This document shows positions 22,100-33,481 of a DNA stretch of 64,000 nucleotides, one piece after another; positions within the stretch are counted from its first letter, which is position 1, and the number at the start of each line of letters is the position of its first letter. The notes under the pieces were generated by a model that was not told the DNA's origin, ran no database searches, and saw nothing but the letters and a program-made list of their open reading frames with translations. The translations under genes were made by a program, and so were the position numbers. The DNA is taken from assembly GCA_918026815.1 (NCBI GenBank), contig CAKJVC010000017.1, positions 1,116,001-1,180,000 of the forward strand. The letters run 5' to 3'. Origin of the DNA: Chalara sp. BL73 (lineage: Eukaryota; Ascomycota; Leotiomycetes; Helotiales).

Positions 22100-24591
22100 T
22101 CAGACGGTAATCGTAACATTCTTCCTCTTCTCTGCTTCCTCCATGTGGAACCCGAATACCAGCCTGAAGAGATCTTTCAAGAAAGTATATTGCCCACTCC
22201 TCATCATCCAGCCTACGCTCCGCGCTACATCTACCGCAGTCGCCTTCTTCCCGATCCCAGGCAAGGAGCTCGCGCTTCTGAATGTCCGATCGCTCACTAC
22301 GAGCTCCCGATAAGAGTTCAACAACGCAGTATGTTGCGGTAGAGTACCGAATGCGCCTGTTGGTAAATTTTTAACAAAGGTTTGTAAAGCGGGTGGGTCG
22401 GTCTTCGATGGGGCTGATGAGGTAGGCGTTGTGCGGCTAAAGCCAACATTCATGGCTGCTTTCACAATTAAAACTTTCAAGCGTGTGAGATTGATGTCTT
22501 CAGCAGGGTGTGTTGTTGATGTTATGGTGCTGGTCGATTTCTCGGATTTTAAGCTGCCCTGACTGTAAGCGGAAGAAGTACTACTCCAACGAGCGTTGGA
22601 CAAGCGTGTCCCTTCTGTGCCAAGTACGAGGATGTTGGGGATTTGAGGCGACGATTCAGGACTAATGGGGGTATCTTCAAATTCTGTGGTCGGTGTTTCA
22701 GGATTCCAGGCTGGTGCCTCGGGAGGCACCATGTAGCGCACCGTTCGGGAACTAGTGGTGCGGTTCGATGGCGGATAGACTTGGCTCTCGGAAACGGAAC
22801 CAAGACTATCGGTGCGTTTGGAGAGGACAGAAGAGGGGCGTTCGGATGATCGCGACATTTGGTCGGATATTTGTGAGAATGTAGTTTGGGAGGCGCGAGG
22901 AGTGCCTCTTTCAGGACGTACCTGCGTCCAACCTTCGCGGAAGAGATCGCAGAGCTCCCAGCACGATTGCACAGCGCTACCGAGCAGTTCTTCATCAGCA
23001 GGCTTGCCGTCTTTTTTATTCTGGCGCAGGGAGAAAAGCATTTCCGCTAATGACCAGCAGGCGCGCAGCAAAGCGTCGGTTTCTTCTGCCAGCTCATTGC
23101 GCTGCTTCATTAAACGGTGACAGAGAGTGATGTAGAAGTCCAGAGTTCGTTCCCGGAACGGTTCCGGCAAATCTCTGTTGTGGGTGTTGTAAAGGTGGTT
23201 GTTCAGCTCGAAGCTTACCCTGAGTACTGAGTCGGCGAATTCATCCTTTCTTTGGCGGATTTCAAAGAGCGCTTGACAGAAATCACGACACATATCCAAT
23301 GTTACTCTGACAGATAAATCATGATCTTCATCCCGACTTTCATAGAGTTTTTGGCAGAGCTTCCAACAGCACTTCCACGCTAATTCGTGAGAATCACCTA
23401 TGCCGGAATAGCTGAATATCCTCTCACGATGAATGGAGCTGAGACTTGCAAGCGTGTTGCATAGAGTCCAGCACTCGTCAAGTGCCGTTATCAGGGCCAT
23501 CACTTCCGCATCTGAATCATGCACTCTGCGTTGATCGAATACATCTTCCTCACGTTGTTCTTCGGGAATTCCTACAAATATTAGTGATGCGACTCTTCGT
23601 GAATTGTTCCACACACCTTCGAGACTAGACAGACTTGAGGATCGCCCACTAGCTAAACTCTCTAGCTCTTGACGTGTTTGAGCTCGGGGAGTAGGAGCCT
23701 CTGTACTTTTGGCTGGTGGTATATTGGTGGAGAGAGCTGGTGGTGACATGGGTTGTGTCTAATAATAGTCAGCAGTAGCCGCAAAAAAAAAAACGTTTTG
23801 AAACGTACCTTGTCCTGTGGTACTTCCGCATTGAGTGAGATAGATGCTGGACGGATATCCCTCTCCTGGTACGGCGTAGGGGTGTATCTGTCAGGCATGC
23901 GAGCGGTAGCTTGCCCAGGCGGCGAATGTCGCGGGGTTGAAGTGTTCGTATACCTGGGAGGTGAGATTGGCGCTGGCTCGCCTCCAGATATCTGATCTTC
24001 ATCAGCACCATTTTCACCGTAATTGGTGTATAGTGAGCCTACAAATGTCTTATATCCTTCAGGAGCATGTATGACTGAAACGGACTCATCTTCTGCTGAC
24101 GATATCAGATGTTCTGGAATATTTGTGCTCAATCTCCTCAGCTACCACATAGTTAGTACGGTTCTCGCGGGAAGATCTCATGAAACGTACTGTAGCCAAG
24201 GAGTCTGAGGAGTTGGCATGAATACTTGGTGGAGAGGCTTCGACCTCCTGGGCCTCCTCCGACGCCTCATCCTCAATCTCCGTTGCATCTGTACCATTCG
24301 ACGTGACTGGCGATGGCCCTACCAGGTCACTTGGGCTAAACATTGTATTGCTATTCATACCATTTGGGGACGGATGCCTGTCGATGGAGGTAGGCCGGAG
24401 GAAGGAGTCTCCCGAATTACGCGCAGACCTATTTCGAGGTCAGCACAGATCTGAGATTAAAACTTTGATCCTCACATATTTTGAAAGCGAGGAGAATTCT
24501 GTGCGGGAGAATCTGGAGAAAGAGAAAACTCAGTATAAGGAGAGATGGCAGACATCATATTCCCAGGTGATAGAGGATTCTCCAACGCCAT
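22100..24591 (-). CDS. Conserved fungal protein (DUF7624-like), 766 aa
   Basis: Exons 24591-24476, 24428-24191, 24141-23809, 23758-23617 and 23571-22100 give 766 residues. The first 250 are Ser/Pro/Glu rich and disordered (SPDLV, TPRHSPPG, TPTPYQERDI). A helical domain follows (about 270-480) with repeated Cys/Trp patterns such as CWTLCNTLASL, CCWKLCQKLYE and CWSLAEMLFSLRQ. A second low-complexity linker precedes the C-terminal domain (LPGIGKKATAVDVARSVGWM). I recognise it as a fungal family of unknown function that I associate with DUF7624; this name is from memory. A 45 bp intron (23616-23572) is in frame, so skipping its removal would add 15 residues (781 aa). The ATG is the first after an in-frame TGA. 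Confidence 0.8.
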
Positions 24592-26461
24592 ATTGGACCA
24601 CTGGTCTCACATTCGCAGATGCTTATTACACTTAAAGACGGTCTCGACTCGAATGCGGTCTCTCAGCTGGCGATAAAGGTTTGAAGTGGTGGATATGCGC
24701 GACGGTTCGGGTGGTCAGCAATAAGGCTGAGGCTCCGGTCCGAATCGTTATAGCTGATGTTGGTCTCGTTGCATGACAGGATCAGCAAATGCCAGCGCCG
24801 TCTTTCGCGTGCACTCTTGCAGCGTGAGAAGGCAAGAAAGATCTGATTTCAATGGCGCGCGACCAAGATATACTGAAGTGACTGAACAACTATCGTCGAG
24901 CTCTCTCGTTGTGCCGTACCTCCACAGAGCGAAAAAGAACCAGCTTGGCGATGATTATCCTTGTCCCGGCACTCTGGAAAGGATACTAATAGCAGAATAA
25001 GGCCTGGACGGATGGGAGTGAGCAGGAGACCAGCGAATAGGAAGAACCTGAAGCTGCCGTTTTGGCTTGGATGCGGGAAATGGGCTCTAAGAAGAGGTCT
25101 TTGCGACAGTGCCCCCCTAGCTGCAATTGATGTTGGAGACAACCAGTCATGTTTGCAGGAGCGCGTCTTTCGTTGGTTCGTGCATGAGATGCTGGGATAT
25201 CACAGCGCTTAAGTGTTGTCTTGGCCTATACTCGGCTACCAAGAAGACCTCACTCTGTAAATCACCACCCCAGCCCAACCACCGCCCCCCCTCACTCCCG
25301 CTCGCTCCCTCCTCGCTGTTCTCATGATGGTCATGGCGACAGATGAGGCTTGGTATGGTTGATGGTAAATCCAGCCAATCACCAAGGAGAGGAAGTATAT
25401 GGTATGAAAAGAGAGGAATGTGTGAAAAAGTCAATTAAAAAGTCAATTACTTATTAAACACCGGCCATATCCCGAAGATAGATCCGATCCGATCAACCGG
25501 AGCCATCACATTTCCCAAAGGACTAAAATATCATATGTGCTCTAAGTTAAGACTACTACTACCGGGGTCTCATCTATAGTGCAAACAGTAAGCGACCCGA
25601 GACTGTAGACATGGCGTTGGGTTCCGTATCGGCGGGATCACTCAAGCCTCTAAACTGTTCCATCCGTGGTAAACTTCGTCACATCCAACTGCTGCAGTCC
25701 GATCAAACGTGCTCCAGCTTGTTGGTACACAATGGCTCTCAGCATGCCACGTTCTATCATCTCCATAATCTACTTGCCCTAAGCAGAAAGAAGCACATAC
25801 AATCTTTGGCTTCCCATACATACTCATTGGTCGTCTCCTCTGCTATCTATCTCATCTGACTCGCTTCCTTCGTAAAAGCAACCTCTATGCGCATGCAAAG
25901 AGCCTCTTCAAGCCACAGGCTTCGCTGCTGACCCAGTGAAAAAAATTCCGCGTCTGTAGCGTCATGCGTTGTGCGCTTGCATAGGCGCTTCCATTACCAA
26001 CAATCCTATCAAATTTATACATATTCCGGAGACAGGTTGGATCTTCCATCTTTAATGCAAGCCAACATCACCGCCATTCTATCCTTGGAGCCACAAAGCA
26101 CGCCGATTCCGAGATCTCGTCTCTATGTACGTGAAGAGTAAACGTGGACATCATGGAGCAGTGACTATGCCTAGGAAACGCATATCAAGGGCACAGAACC
26201 AGCCTAAATCCTTCTCTTGGGACCTTCTAAGACATATTGGAACATTGGACGCGCTTCTATCGGGTATGCACAAGCGCGTTGGACTGCCTAGACAAGATAG
26301 TTGCTGATAGAATACACGTGTATTATGCATCTGGTCTACGCTTCGTAACCGGATCCTTCTGCGGGAAATCAAACATTCAATTTCCCTCTATCATAAACGC
26401 CCAAGATGCACCGCTTATTTGTTTTCCTTCCGTAAACGCCATGTCCCCGCCTCGTGTCGTA
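24592..26461. other. Gene-free gap, 1.9 kb
   Basis: The left part is the promoter of the minus-strand gene that starts at 24591 and includes a strong pyrimidine tract (about 25260-25320). Frames of 60-97 codons on both strands carry no motif. The right end is the 3' flank of RPB10. Confidence 0.4.
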
Positions 26462-26866
26462 TCATCCCATCCTAGCCTTAATCTGGTCTCTGTCTGCTGG
26501 ATTGTACCTTGTTCATACATTAGCAGATGTATGCAAATGATGGATTCAATGCGCTATTTGGAATATGCAGCCATACTTGAGAAGCTTCTCGATAAGATCC
26601 ACATGTGTCATGATCATGCGACGACAGCAGTATCGTTTTAGACCGAGAGTATCCATCGCATCTCTATTCACCGCGATTAGCTAGGTTCAAAACTTGACAT
26701 GAAAACTAGCCAAACTTACCCATCTTGAATCCCCTCATCGATGAGCTTTAAATATCTCTCCCAGAGGTCACCAACAACCTGTGCCTTCTGTTAGTAGACA
26801 TCTAGGTAATGTATCGTAGTCGCTTGGTACTTTGCCGCAGGAGAAGCACCGAACGGGAATAATCAT
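26462..26866 (-). CDS. RPB10: DNA-directed RNA polymerases I, II and III subunit RPABC5
   Basis: Four small exons (26866-26831, 26778-26720, 26663-26577, 26507-26462) join to 75 residues. No single open frame exposes this gene. The sequence begins [18 protein letters not shown] and holds the zinc ligands C7-X2-C10 and the C44-C45 pair in RYCCRRM, then [13 protein letters not shown]; these are the fixed marks of RPB10. The last exon ends [15 protein letters not shown]; stopping at exon 3 would replace the expected YNP with an odd tail, so the fourth exon is preferred. The subunit helps assemble the RPB2/RPB3/RPB11/RPB12 platform in all three nuclear RNA polymerases. It lies head to head with UTP17, 302 bp apart. 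Confidence 0.93.
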
Positions 26867-27168
26867 CTTGCCGGGTCCACCTTAGAGGTAATAGTATAGG
26901 CGTCGATGGGAAGGAGGTTTGCGATCCTCAGAATGTTACGTAGAGGCTAGAGCTGATCGCGGACTGGGTGTTGGCTTGTTCTGAAGTATCACGGACACCA
27001 AAAGATCTCAAAAAAGAGCTTAAAGCGGTGAAGAAGTTTCAGGCAGAATAGCCGCGCTAGTCCTGAAATGGGGGCGGGATGATATTTTTTTGAACTCTTG
27101 GCATACCTTGAACTGCTTGAATGCGGTTTTGATATTACACCCTCCACCTCACCACCTTCTCGATAGCC
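26867..27168. promoter_or_regulatory. Bidirectional promoter of RPB10 and UTP17
   Basis: Only 302 bp separate the two divergent start codons. Both products serve transcription or ribosome synthesis, so shared control is likely. I looked for a PAC element (GCGATGAG) and an RRPE element and saw neither in exact form. An A-rich tract (about 26999-27018) and GC-rich sequence near 27062-27082 are present. Confidence 0.5.
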
Positions 27169-30100
27169 ATGCCGTCGAAAACGAAGGAAACAGATAGGAA
27201 GAAGCGCAAGAGAGAGGATGAAGTCATGTCTAGCAGGTCTTTTGCGCCATCTGGCTGGGATGCAGCATTCAATCCACCAGTTCCAACCAAAGAACTCATA
27301 AATAATCAGAGTATGCTCTACCATTTTGCCCACAAAATGCTGAAATACGTTCTCTCGATTTGCCAATACTGAATTTGATGGCATAGGTACAAATTCAAGC
27401 ACAGAATCGGTGCCTTTTGGTTCCAGAAATGGCCCAATCATTCGAAAAAAAGACCTTCAACAGTTGGAGGAAAAGAATCAAGAGCGAGAAGAGCAAGCTC
27501 AACCTCTACCGGAATGGCAGCTCTCGAATCCAATTGGAGGTCGCATGATCAATTCAGATCCAGTTTTCACACAAGATGAGAAGTAAGGCCCGATATGATC
27601 TATCTCTATGAGCTACTGCGAAACAATGCTGATGCCTCCAGATTTCTCATTCTTGCCAACCGAACTACGCTTCATATTTACTCAACATCAAATTCCCTGC
27701 TCGTCCGCTCAATTCGTCCAAATGTCGACAAGATTTCTCGTCCCAATGCGCGCATAATCACATATCATCTATCACCAACTAATTCAAATCTTGTGTGGAT
27801 AGCTTTTGCAGACGGAGCCATATATTGTGTAGATTGGACGACGGGTGCTGGCTGCGAGGACCACTGGATTCTCTCCACTACAGGATGCATTCATATGACT
27901 GTGGCTACAATGGAATCCGGAGGACGAAGGCGAGACGTCGTTTTCACAACAGAAATGGGGACTGCTGAGGGATGGCGGATCACAGCCAACGAGTTCACAC
28001 TCCCTGGAGGAGCCATACCCACGGTTGCAAAAACGATCCACCTGTCGAAAGAGCGGATCAATCTTCTGACGACAGCTAACCAAGGAGCTGTAATCGTTGC
28101 TGCTTCTGGAAGAAGTGTTCTCATTGGCTCGTTGGGGTCGGACAAATACGAGTCCATCGACAAGATAAAGTACACATTCCACGTTTTCGAGTCTACAGAT
28201 GTTATTTCGGCTCTAGATGTACGATGCCATGGCGTAAATGTACAGAAACCGGGACGCAAAACACCGAAGGAAGAAACTCTACCCGTTGTAGATGTCGTAG
28301 TTGGAGATGTGAAGGGCTCTATATTCTTACACAATGATCTACTACGGAACCTCGCAAACCCTAAGAGGCTCGAAGCTGGAGCTAGCATTAGGTTGATTCC
28401 CCGAAAACTCCATTGGCACCGGCAGAGTGTACATACAGTCAAGTGGTCGCTAGATGGTAAGTTTCATTAGAGGCCTGTTTAAATAGGTGCTAATCGTGAT
28501 AGGCAACTATATCATCTCCGGTGGTACAGAAACGGTTCTCCTTCTGTGGCAGCTTGAGACCGGTAAACACCAATTCCTGCCTCATATGTCATCGACAATT
28601 CAGAATGTGGTCATTTCGCCTACTGGTAGTTCGTATGCCGTTCAGCTTGCGGAAAACTCAGCCATGGTTTTATCCACCGCTGAGTTGAAACCAACAGCAA
28701 GTTTTGCTGGAATTCAGACGTGTGTTCTCAACCCAGAAGACTCGATAGATTCTAGTGTCTGGAGAATTGAAGAGGAGCCACTTCACAACCCATATTTCCA
28801 GCATACACCGGCAGCTATCAGTTCTGTCGATTCTTCAAGACTGCTTGTTAGTGTAGGACTAAAGCAGGATATAAACCCCAACAAGCCGCTGACTGTCAAT
28901 ACCCCTTTGCTTCAAACTTTCGATCTAGCAAATAACTATCATGTTTCTCGTCAAGCCCTGGTGAGAACGAATATCACCAATATCAACGTGCATCCTGGAT
29001 CACAAAGAATGTCGGAACCCAAGGTCACACATCTTAAACTCTCTTATGATGGGAAATGGCTTGCAACAGTCGATGAGTGGACTCCAACACAGACAGACCT
29101 AAGGTTCTTGGCACATCAGGGAATCGACATTGAGTTTGAACAACGTAGGCGGAGAGAGGTCAGTCTAAAATTTTGGCAATATGGAAGAGGCGAATGGGAG
29201 CTTGTGACTAAAATCACTGCCCCGCATTCAACAGGAACTACAACCGGTGCCGCCAAGGTCCTTGATCTTGTTGCAGATCCTAGCTCCTTGCGCTTTGCGA
29301 CAATTGGGAACGATGGAATGGTCCGTACCTGGGCCGCAAGAGTCAGAAAACGGGACAATGTCGTCGTCCGCGGCAGAGACGGGACCCCACTCAGGAATTG
29401 GAATTGTCACCAAGCTATATCTATTGGAAGAGTTGGACTAGATGATGAGGTTGAGGCCGAGAAAGTGCAAGACACAATACCCAATGGTTGTGTAACATTC
29501 TCGGAAGATGGGTCACTTCTCGCGGCTGCCTACGGAGGGACTCCGGAGGGACTTGTGCAATTTATTGATCCCGATGTGGGCACGATACGATTATCGACAA
29601 CCCGGATGTACGAAGGCGATATCATTAAGCTCGAATTCCTTGGCCAAGATTTGATTTCTTTGTCCAACAGATTAATACTTTATGACACTGCTGCGGATGA
29701 AATGCGACTAAGCTTCAAGATTGGCCCCTCGGCGGCCACTCTAGCCCTTGAGCAAAAGCTCGAAATGTTTAACCTAGCTATTGACCAGAAAAGCCAAACC
29801 TTTGCACTTGCTTTGCCAGGAAGAAGTCGTGGTATAGGCCGGCTCGAGTCACTAGCAACTCAGAATACTGAACTCGCTATCTTCAGTCCAGAGCAGCGAG
29901 AGCCAGTATTTAAGAAGACTTTGGAGACTCTAGTCACAGCCTTGTTGCCCACCGTTAGTTCGGAAGGATATCTTATCCTCGATAGTGCAGCGGAGATATA
30001 TACTATACATAAAAATGGGGCACAAGGAGTAACTGCTCTTGCACAACCGACATCAGCTGTCAATTTGGACACGGTCGAGGTCGAGAACGATCGAGAGGAT

Positions 30101-30331
30101 GTGATGGAAGTTGACGAGGAAGAGGATGAAGATGTATATCTTCCTACTTCAAATGGCGCAGTCCAGGAAGAAGACTCTGAGGAGGACAATGACGAGACAC
30201 CAGTGGTAACGCAACAGCAGCTCTCCGAAGTTTTTGATGTTGGGCCGTCATTCGCCCTTCCTCCAATGGAAGAGCTATTTTATCAAGTCGCTGGGCTGTT
30301 TATGGGTCCGCCTTTGCAAAAAGAATTGTAA
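27169..30331 (+). CDS. NAN1: WD40 U3 snoRNP protein UTP17/NAN1 (WDR75)
   Basis: Exons 27169-27310, 27387-27582, 27642-28456 and 28503-30331 join to 993 residues. It starts with a basic patch (KETDRKKRKREDE), followed by WD/beta-propeller repeats with characteristic strands (FLILANRTTLHIYS, HTVKWSLDGNYIISGGTE, TVLLLWQLETGKHQFLPH, LRFATIGNDGMVRTW). The tail is acidic (MEVDEEEDEDVYLP, EEDSEEDNDE). Length and order fit the t-UTP/UtpA component Nan1/Utp17 (human WDR75), which joins nascent pre-rRNA and is needed for 18S processing and rDNA transcription in the nucleolus. The symbol rests on overall pattern, not on a database search. Confidence 0.82.
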
Positions 30332-31515
30332 ATACGAGGTTGTGCTTGGGGAGTTTATTAAATATATGGATGGGCAATGGATGCAGGCGTTGCATAGCTG
30401 GCGGCGTTTGAAAATAGACCTACTCATGTCAGGCATGTAGATAGGGTTAGAATTTTCCGGAAAGTAAGGAAAAGTATATGAGGTCTTATCTGTACGTGTC
30501 TCTTTACATTCAGAATGCCGTAACTTGGTAGTTTACCCCAAATATGTTCTCTCCCACCCATCAATATATCCACCTCCATACATTCGTTCCAATATCAGAG
30601 GCACATCGCCACAATGATACTTGCCAAGAAGTACCCCTGCCAAGCCTCGTCTATTCCAGCTTCTCCACGATTGCGTTCTCGACCTGTACATTTTCCAAGT
30701 TTTGGGTGGTTGCGGAGGCACGTTGAATTATAGTATGGTTTCGACAGGTGAGGGCCTCGGTGCTAATTAGTTCAGAGGACTAAGCGTGAAGGCATGGCTG
30801 CAGCAAGACCGGAGAGGAAGGCCGAGTTTGCAGTTTTGCGCACAGCTCCTGGGCGGTGTAGAGTATGCGGCAACAGGCAACTAACCATAGGAGCTATCAT
30901 AATCCCGTTTGTGCAAACGCGGGAAAGAATTGATAGAGGAAATGAGAGAGAGAGAGAGAGAGCGCTAGGCGATGCTTGTGCCCCTGAAAATTTTGGAAAG
31001 GTGAATATTTCAGTTCTTTACTCTCCCCCATGAAGTCGATTCACTGTTGCTCAAGTAATTTCTGCCGCTTCTACAATGACGGTAATGACGGCCGTGCTTG
31101 GTGAAAGGTTCAGTTTAATAAAACACGTATTTATGCCGAGGCCGAGGCAAGATGTAGTGAATTGCAAGTTAACTTGCAAAATAGCTGAATATCGAAGTGT
31201 TTTTCAGCCTCGTCTTGTATGACCGTGTCTTACTGCAATAAATTATAAGTTCTTGCTTTAACAGATTCGGGTTTTATTTTCTCTCTTGCCAACTTTTGTA
31301 ACGGAATCGGTCAGCGACATACCAAAACGCAGTAAGTATGCGCATTTTTACATATCTAAACCCTCTTCCCACAATCTATATCTATGCTCCCGTAAGCACC
31401 CACGTATACTCTGCGAAGTTTCCTGGGCTGTATGCATAATGCCTTCTTACCGCACATCCGTTCCTATATGGCTCTTATCATGCCAAGGCTGACCAATGTA
31501 GTAGGTCGAGTTACA
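30332..31515. other. Intergenic, contains a short GA microsatellite
   Basis: 3' flank of UTP17 and promoter of the first DUF7918 gene. A (GA)n run of about 19 bp lies at 30944-30962. Small frames of 60-79 codons have no support. Confidence 0.45.
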
Positions 31516-32834
31516 ATGGCGATTCTCCCTGGGCTATCAGGTATCGAGGTCGGAGTCCTAGTTAACGGCATTCCGGCGAGAGAGTATCCCAACTTGGACG
31601 ATACTGGTGTCTCTCCAACCACCGTCACCAAGTACATTCAATCCGAGGATGGCAAGAAGTTCTCTATTCACCTGAGGGTCGAGGATCCGTACAAGTTCGA
31701 CGAAGACTGCGGTACATTGGGATTCAAGGTTTTTGTCGACAGCTGCTGCGTTCGCAAGCCTTACTTGCGTAAAGAGAAATATGAGGGAGAGTACAAGCGT
31801 GCTTGGAAGCAGGAGGTCATTGGCACAAAGGTAGCGGACGGAATCCGAGCTTTTAAATTCGTACCTATCAAGATGAGTAAGGTACCCGCTTTATTATTAG
31901 CTTGGGTTAAGCCTAATGAATGACAGCCGAGTCCGACGATGCGGCCTTAACTATGCTGGATGACGAGATTTCGATTTCGAAGATTGGCCAGATAGTGGTT
32001 CGTCTGTACCGAGAGTCTGATGCTGTGCTTGCAGATGGTAGCAAATTTCGTCGTGAAACTCTTGATCCTAAGGATCATGCTATCCACGAGATGGCACTGA
32101 AAGGAGAAAGCAAGTCACATGGAGCAGCGTACGTATATCCTTAATTACACAGCATACTTAGTACTCAGCTAACGAGTTCGTGCTATAGACTTGGAGAGGT
32201 TACAAAGGTCGAAGGTCTAGAGACGGTTCTGTACAAGACTACCAAGCTTGACGGAGTAGACTCGCCCTTGGCTGAGTTTAGATTTGCCTACCGGTCTCGC
32301 GGTAAGTCACTTCCATCCGCATGATTAAAATTTTCTAACGAGAGGCAGCGGCACTCAAGTCTCTTCTGGTTATCCCGCAAAGTCCCGACCCAAGCGAAGT
32401 CCCAGTCACCCCAAAGCGTCGGGGCCGCCCACCAAAGAAAGTTGTTAGTGGCAAGAAGAGCGATCTCGTCTCGGTGGCAATTCCTGTTGTGGAAGCCACC
32501 GAGCTAGACAAGTATGCCAATCTTACGTCTGCTCAAAAGAAGCAAGTCAACGAGCTTCTTGCAAGCTTCTCGGTAAGTATGTATATCATGCGCTAGGCTG
32601 TAAGGCTAATTCAACCTAGGGTAAAAGCAGCGGTCGGAGGGCCAAGCGGGTGGCGAATGGCGATATGGAGGTTGATACGCCAACTAAGCGTCAGCGTACG
32701 ACTAGTGGGTTTCTCCTTTGTTATTTGAGATAGTATCAAGCTAATGCTCTGCAGATGCCGAACGTTCAGAGCAAACTAATAACAATCCAAAGAATAAGAT
32801 AGTTGATGTTGTAGACCTAAGCCTTGAAGATTAG
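31516..32834 (+). CDS. DUF7918-type fungal protein with AT-hook, 354 aa (copy 1)
   Basis: Six exons (31516-31876, 31927-32128, 32189-32301, 32349-32572, 32620-32704, 32755-32834) join in frame to 354 residues. The N-terminal domain opens MAILPGLSGIEVGVLVNG and contains TKYIQSEDGKKFSIHLRVED and a second strand-rich part with GQIVVRLYRE, then ALKGESKSHGAA. This pattern matches the fungal domain I know as DUF7918 (name from memory). The C-terminal half has an AT-hook-like KRRGRPPKK, a helix ANLTSAQKKQVNELL, basic KRQRTT, and ends IVDVVDLSLED, which resembles a SUMO-interacting core. It is probably nuclear. The neighbour at 33482 is a paralogue with the same splice sites. Confidence 0.85.
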
Positions 32835-33481
32835 GAGTTGAGTATTTCGGGTGGTCTGATGAGCGGCTGCTTATTTTCCACGGAGTCAGCAAACAATTGG
32901 GAAATGTGCGAGAATATGATACAGGACGTACAATTGTGTTTCTGCCTCACTTTTCTTTACTTGTTAGTTTGTTCATAGTCCTTCAAGAATGACAAAGACG
33001 GCTGTGTTATGATTCTTTCTAAACGTTGCAAGAGACCAATCTCCAATACAGTTCCTTCAGTTTAACCACAGGAGTAAGTTAACCTGGCTGCTGAGAGACG
33101 CAAATACTCTCTGCTCTTTCAATTAGAAGCGAATGAGTTAATCAGATATTCCCAAGAAATGTCTCTCACCAATGTTGGCTCCCACCTTATTAGGTGGCGA
33201 CTTCTCTTTTGGGAAGGGACCATATAGGTAACCGTGAAATTTATTCTGGCACCTTCAACTTACTTCCTCTCCCACTCAGTTCCAAGTTTCACTCCTACAT
33301 CCACTTGCTCTGATCCTCAACAGTGTCACTTGTCTTCGAGCCCAACGCAAAGCGCTGGTACACAGTTCTGCTTACGACTCGATATCAATTTGCGATCTGC
33401 GACTGCCGTTGCTCCCAAACAGCCTATTTGCACAAACTACTTTCGAGGTGATTCATTCTTCTTGCTAATCTCTCTGCGGCA
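32835..33481. other. Spacer between tandem paralogues
   Basis: 647 bp without a supported gene. It holds the terminator of copy 1 and the promoter of copy 2; a pyrimidine-rich stretch (about 33246-33300) precedes the start. Confidence 0.45.
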
